A DNA stretch of 64,000 nucleotides, from assembly GCA_037043235.1 (NCBI GenBank), contig JAWRVZ010000004.1:5051501-5115500 (forward strand), given 5' to 3'. The stretch is from Rhodeus uyekii. Taxonomy: Eukaryota; Chordata; Actinopteri; Cypriniformes; Acheilognathidae. Shown here one piece after another: positions 61,953 to 64,000 of the stretch (the stretch's first letter is position 1; every line of letters begins with the position of its first letter). Below the pieces are notes generated by a model, which ran no database searches, was not told the origin of the DNA, and was given only the letters and a program-made list of their open reading frames with translations. Both the position numbers and the translations under genes were made by a program.

Positions 61953-62963
61953 GTGACCAGCCTTTCCGAGTCAGATCTTTCAATAAAATGGTCAAACCGG
62001 TTAATAAAACAGAAATGCAGTTTTGACAGTTCACTGACAAATCGAATCGTTCCGAGCACTTCAATATTTTGTTCATCTCATAATGAGCCATGAACCGATA
62101 AATGAGCCTAGGATTTGACTGATGGACAGAGGAGCTGTAACAAAAACTCAAAAAATAGCTTGATATTATAAACAGCCCTTTTATGAACACTACTATTCCA
62201 GAGTTAAATCCAGTATTTTCCATATTTCTTAAGGGAAAGTGCAGCTGGTGATGCCAAGAAAACCCACCGTGAGTGATGTACCGGCAACTGGACTAGGACC
62301 ACGCACAGAAGATGGAGAAAAGCAACTGCATTCCTTTAAGAACATTAATACATAAGAACTTGTGCCATTACATTTTTTACTTGTGAAGATGTCTGTGACG
62401 GACTGTGGTGCAAAACTCAAGGCCCAAACATATGAATATGTACTTGAAAATAAACTAATGAATGGTGCTGTGCACTTGAAAGGTAGAGTTAAAAGAAGGT
62501 ACTGTGATTATATAGCAGCTCTGACTGTATGTTTGAATTGAATTCTTGAAGCTAGTAGATCGCAAGACTTAAACCATGCTCACACTACCATCTGACTAAA
62601 GACTGACAAGAATACAAGTCAAAATGCAAGGTCCCAGATGTTCACATATTCATTTAGTCTGTTTGTAGTAATCCAATAATTGATTTCAGAGATATATAAA
62701 AGTAGGCATGCTGTACAGAAATAAGAGTACCTCTGACATGCATTTAGGTGTGCGAAAGGTTATAGCTGTCTTTTTGCAGTGCATATAATAAATACAATTT
62801 GTACTTCATTTTGTGTATTGGTTTCCTGTTATTTATTTCATAAGTAAATTATATTTCACTATATATATATATATAGCTTCAGGACTAGGGAGGAGACAAT
62901 AATATGGGAAAAAAAACAAACATTAAAAGTGGTTAAAATATATGACATTGTAACTACCTTAAA
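61953..62963. other. tcta and glyctk 3' regions (convergent genes)
   Basis: No additional exon was recognised. It contains the tcta poly(A) signals (AATAAA at 61982 and again near 62004) and should contain the 3' end of glyctk from the other side. Confidence 0.45.
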
Positions 62964-62969
62964 TTTATT
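62964..62969 (-). other. candidate glyctk poly(A) signal
   Basis: Minus-strand AATAAA about 30 bases beyond the glyctk stop codon. A second lies near 62833. Confidence 0.4.
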
Positions 62970-62997
62970 TCTCTTAATTTGTTGCATCCGCCTAAAG

Positions 62998-63897
62998 TCA
63001 AATTACTGGAAGTGTCTGGGGTAATGGTGGCAGCAGCATAACATGCACATCCATCACATTGGTTCCCGTCAGTCCAGGCATGAGTAATCGTCGTCCTTCA
63101 GAGAGCTGTGAGAAAAACGTGAATGAATCATTATTGGTGAGAAAGCCATCAACGTCCAGACCTTGAGACACAGCTTCTTCCATCAGTTCCCCATCAGTGA
63201 CAGCACCAGCTGCCTCGGTGGGGCCGTCCTGTCCATCGGTTCCTCCACTAAGGAACACTGCACCACTCTTCACTTCACCACCACTGAGCTCAAGTCCCAC
63301 CCGCAAAGCCAACTCCTGGTTCCTCCCTCCCCTGCCCTTTCCTGTCAGTTGCACAGTGGGTTCTCCTCCAGCCAGCAGACATGTCGCACCCCAGCCTTCC
63401 CTCCTCTCCTCTACAAGCACGTTCATGGTGCGACACAAATCCCAGCTTTCAATCCCAACATCTGGCCCTAGCTGAAGGATCTCTGCAGCAAGCTCTGGAG
63501 GAGGTTCCTTTCCTGGAGAGCATGCAAAACTTGAGAGCAGCCCATACAGTCGCGCTACAGAGCGAACGTCACCACATACTCCTGGAGATAGAATGACAGG
63601 TCGAAGTCCTAATTCAATAGCCTTACGGCTTGCACATTCAAGAGCAATGGTGTTTGAGCCAATTACAACGTTTAAAGCATGGTCTTTAGCTTTTTGTGGC
63701 TGTTCTTGCACCTGCAACCCAGGAGGCGTATGTTTGCTAAGGACCTCTTTCACAGAGGAGGGAAGAGAGTCAGAGAGCTTGTAACGATCAAAGATCGCCC
63801 AGACCTCCTCTGGCCGGGTGTCACTACTGACTGTTGAACCACTGGCTATCAAATCCAAAGGATCTCCAATAACATCTGACAGAATCAGCGATACCAC
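62998..63897 (-). CDS. glyctk: glycerate kinase, last coding exon (gene continues past the right edge)
   Basis: GLYCTK phosphorylates D-glycerate to 2-phosphoglycerate in serine and fructose breakdown; loss causes D-glyceric aciduria in humans. This 300-codon exon opens after the acceptor TCTTCAAG at 63898 in phase 0 (GTGGTATCG). The GTG is an internal valine and not a start. It encodes the C-terminal MOFRL half, with LILSDVIGDPLDLIASG, NVVIGSNTIALECASRKA, CLLAGGEPTVQLTGKGRGGR, NQELALRVGLELSGG and FLSGGTDGQDGPTEAAGA, and ends with TGTNVMDVHVMLLPP. The N-terminal exons lie to the right, outside the window. All family landmarks are intact, so it looks functional. Confidence 0.95.
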   Translation of the reverse strand: MVSLILSDVIGDPLDLIASGSTVSSDTRPEEVWAIFDRYKLSDSLPSSVKEVLSKHTPPGLQVQEQPQKAKDHALNVVIGSNTIALECASRKAIELGLRPVILSPGVCGDVRSVARLYGLLSSFACSPGKEPPPELAAEILQLGPDVGIESWDLCRTMNVLVEERREGWGATCLLAGGEPTVQLTGKGRGGRNQELALRVGLELSGGEVKSGAVFLSGGTDGQDGPTEAAGAVTDGELMEEAVSQGLDVDGFLTNNDSFTFFSQLSEGRRLLMPGLTGTNVMDVHVMLLPPLPQTLPVI

Positions 63898-64000
63898 CTT
63901 GAAGAGAATGGGATGTCAGAGTAAATATTATGCTTAAGTAACATATTGCTTAATATTTGTTTTTCTTTAATGAATAACTCTTATAGGGGAAAGCTAGTCA

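Noticed and set aside
62998..63897. A complete 299-residue glycerate kinase gene starting at 63897
   Set aside because: The apparent start is GTG directly after a splice acceptor, and the family's N-terminal half is missing. It is the last exon of a larger gene.

Overview
The window is vertebrate nuclear DNA from a teleost fish, probably a cyprinid-type genome. The evidence is intron-containing genes with GT-AG splice sites, single-copy vertebrate orthologues, and a dense load of fish-type DNA transposons (Tigger/pogo-like, hAT, TTAA-type and Tc1 remnants), tRNA-derived SINEs, LINE tails and endogenous retroviruses. Species and family are inference. No bacterial features, CRISPR array, rRNA gene or intact tRNA gene was seen.

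From left to right the host genes are: gnat1 (+, 8 coding exons, 350 aa, rod transducin alpha); edem1 (-, 12 coding exons, 628 aa, ER-associated degradation lectin); arl8b (-, 7 coding exons, 186 aa, lysosomal small GTPase); a tnfrsf18/GITR-like receptor (-, 6 coding exons, 259 aa); a tnfrsf4/OX40-like receptor (-, 7 coding exons, 254 aa); tcta (+, 2 coding exons, 89 aa); and the last coding exon of glyctk (-, glycerate kinase), which runs off the right edge. I worked out exon boundaries from splice consensus and reading phase. Every complete gene closes in frame, and several match the usual family length exactly.

Between and inside the genes are mobile elements with readable boundaries. The main one is a young, defective gamma-type endogenous retrovirus at 42465-47853. 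It has a proline-tRNA-type primer site, a 5-bp target duplication and LTRs that look identical over 365 bp. Protease, reverse transcriptase and the start of the 3' LTR are deleted. It sits inside a LINE tail, between the two TNF-receptor genes. Other elements are five copies of a TA-duplicating Tigger/pogo-like family (one still carrying fused ends of its transposase), several hAT MITEs with 8-bp duplications, an older retroviral integrase fragment in edem1, decayed Ty3/gypsy and DIRS pieces, and a solo LTR.

The least explained structure is at 57258-59974: a 2.7-kb unit bounded by perfect 60-bp GC-rich inverted repeats that contain CRE-like TGACGT sites. It carries no recognisable transposase but has a series of short GT-AG exon-like segments starting just inside the left repeat.

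The genes do not form a functional operon. The notable links are positional: gnat1 and edem1 are convergent, edem1 and arl8b are tandem (as neighbours also in human 3p26), and the GITR-like and OX40-like receptors are tandem as in human 1p36, but pushed about 12.6 kb apart by retroelements.
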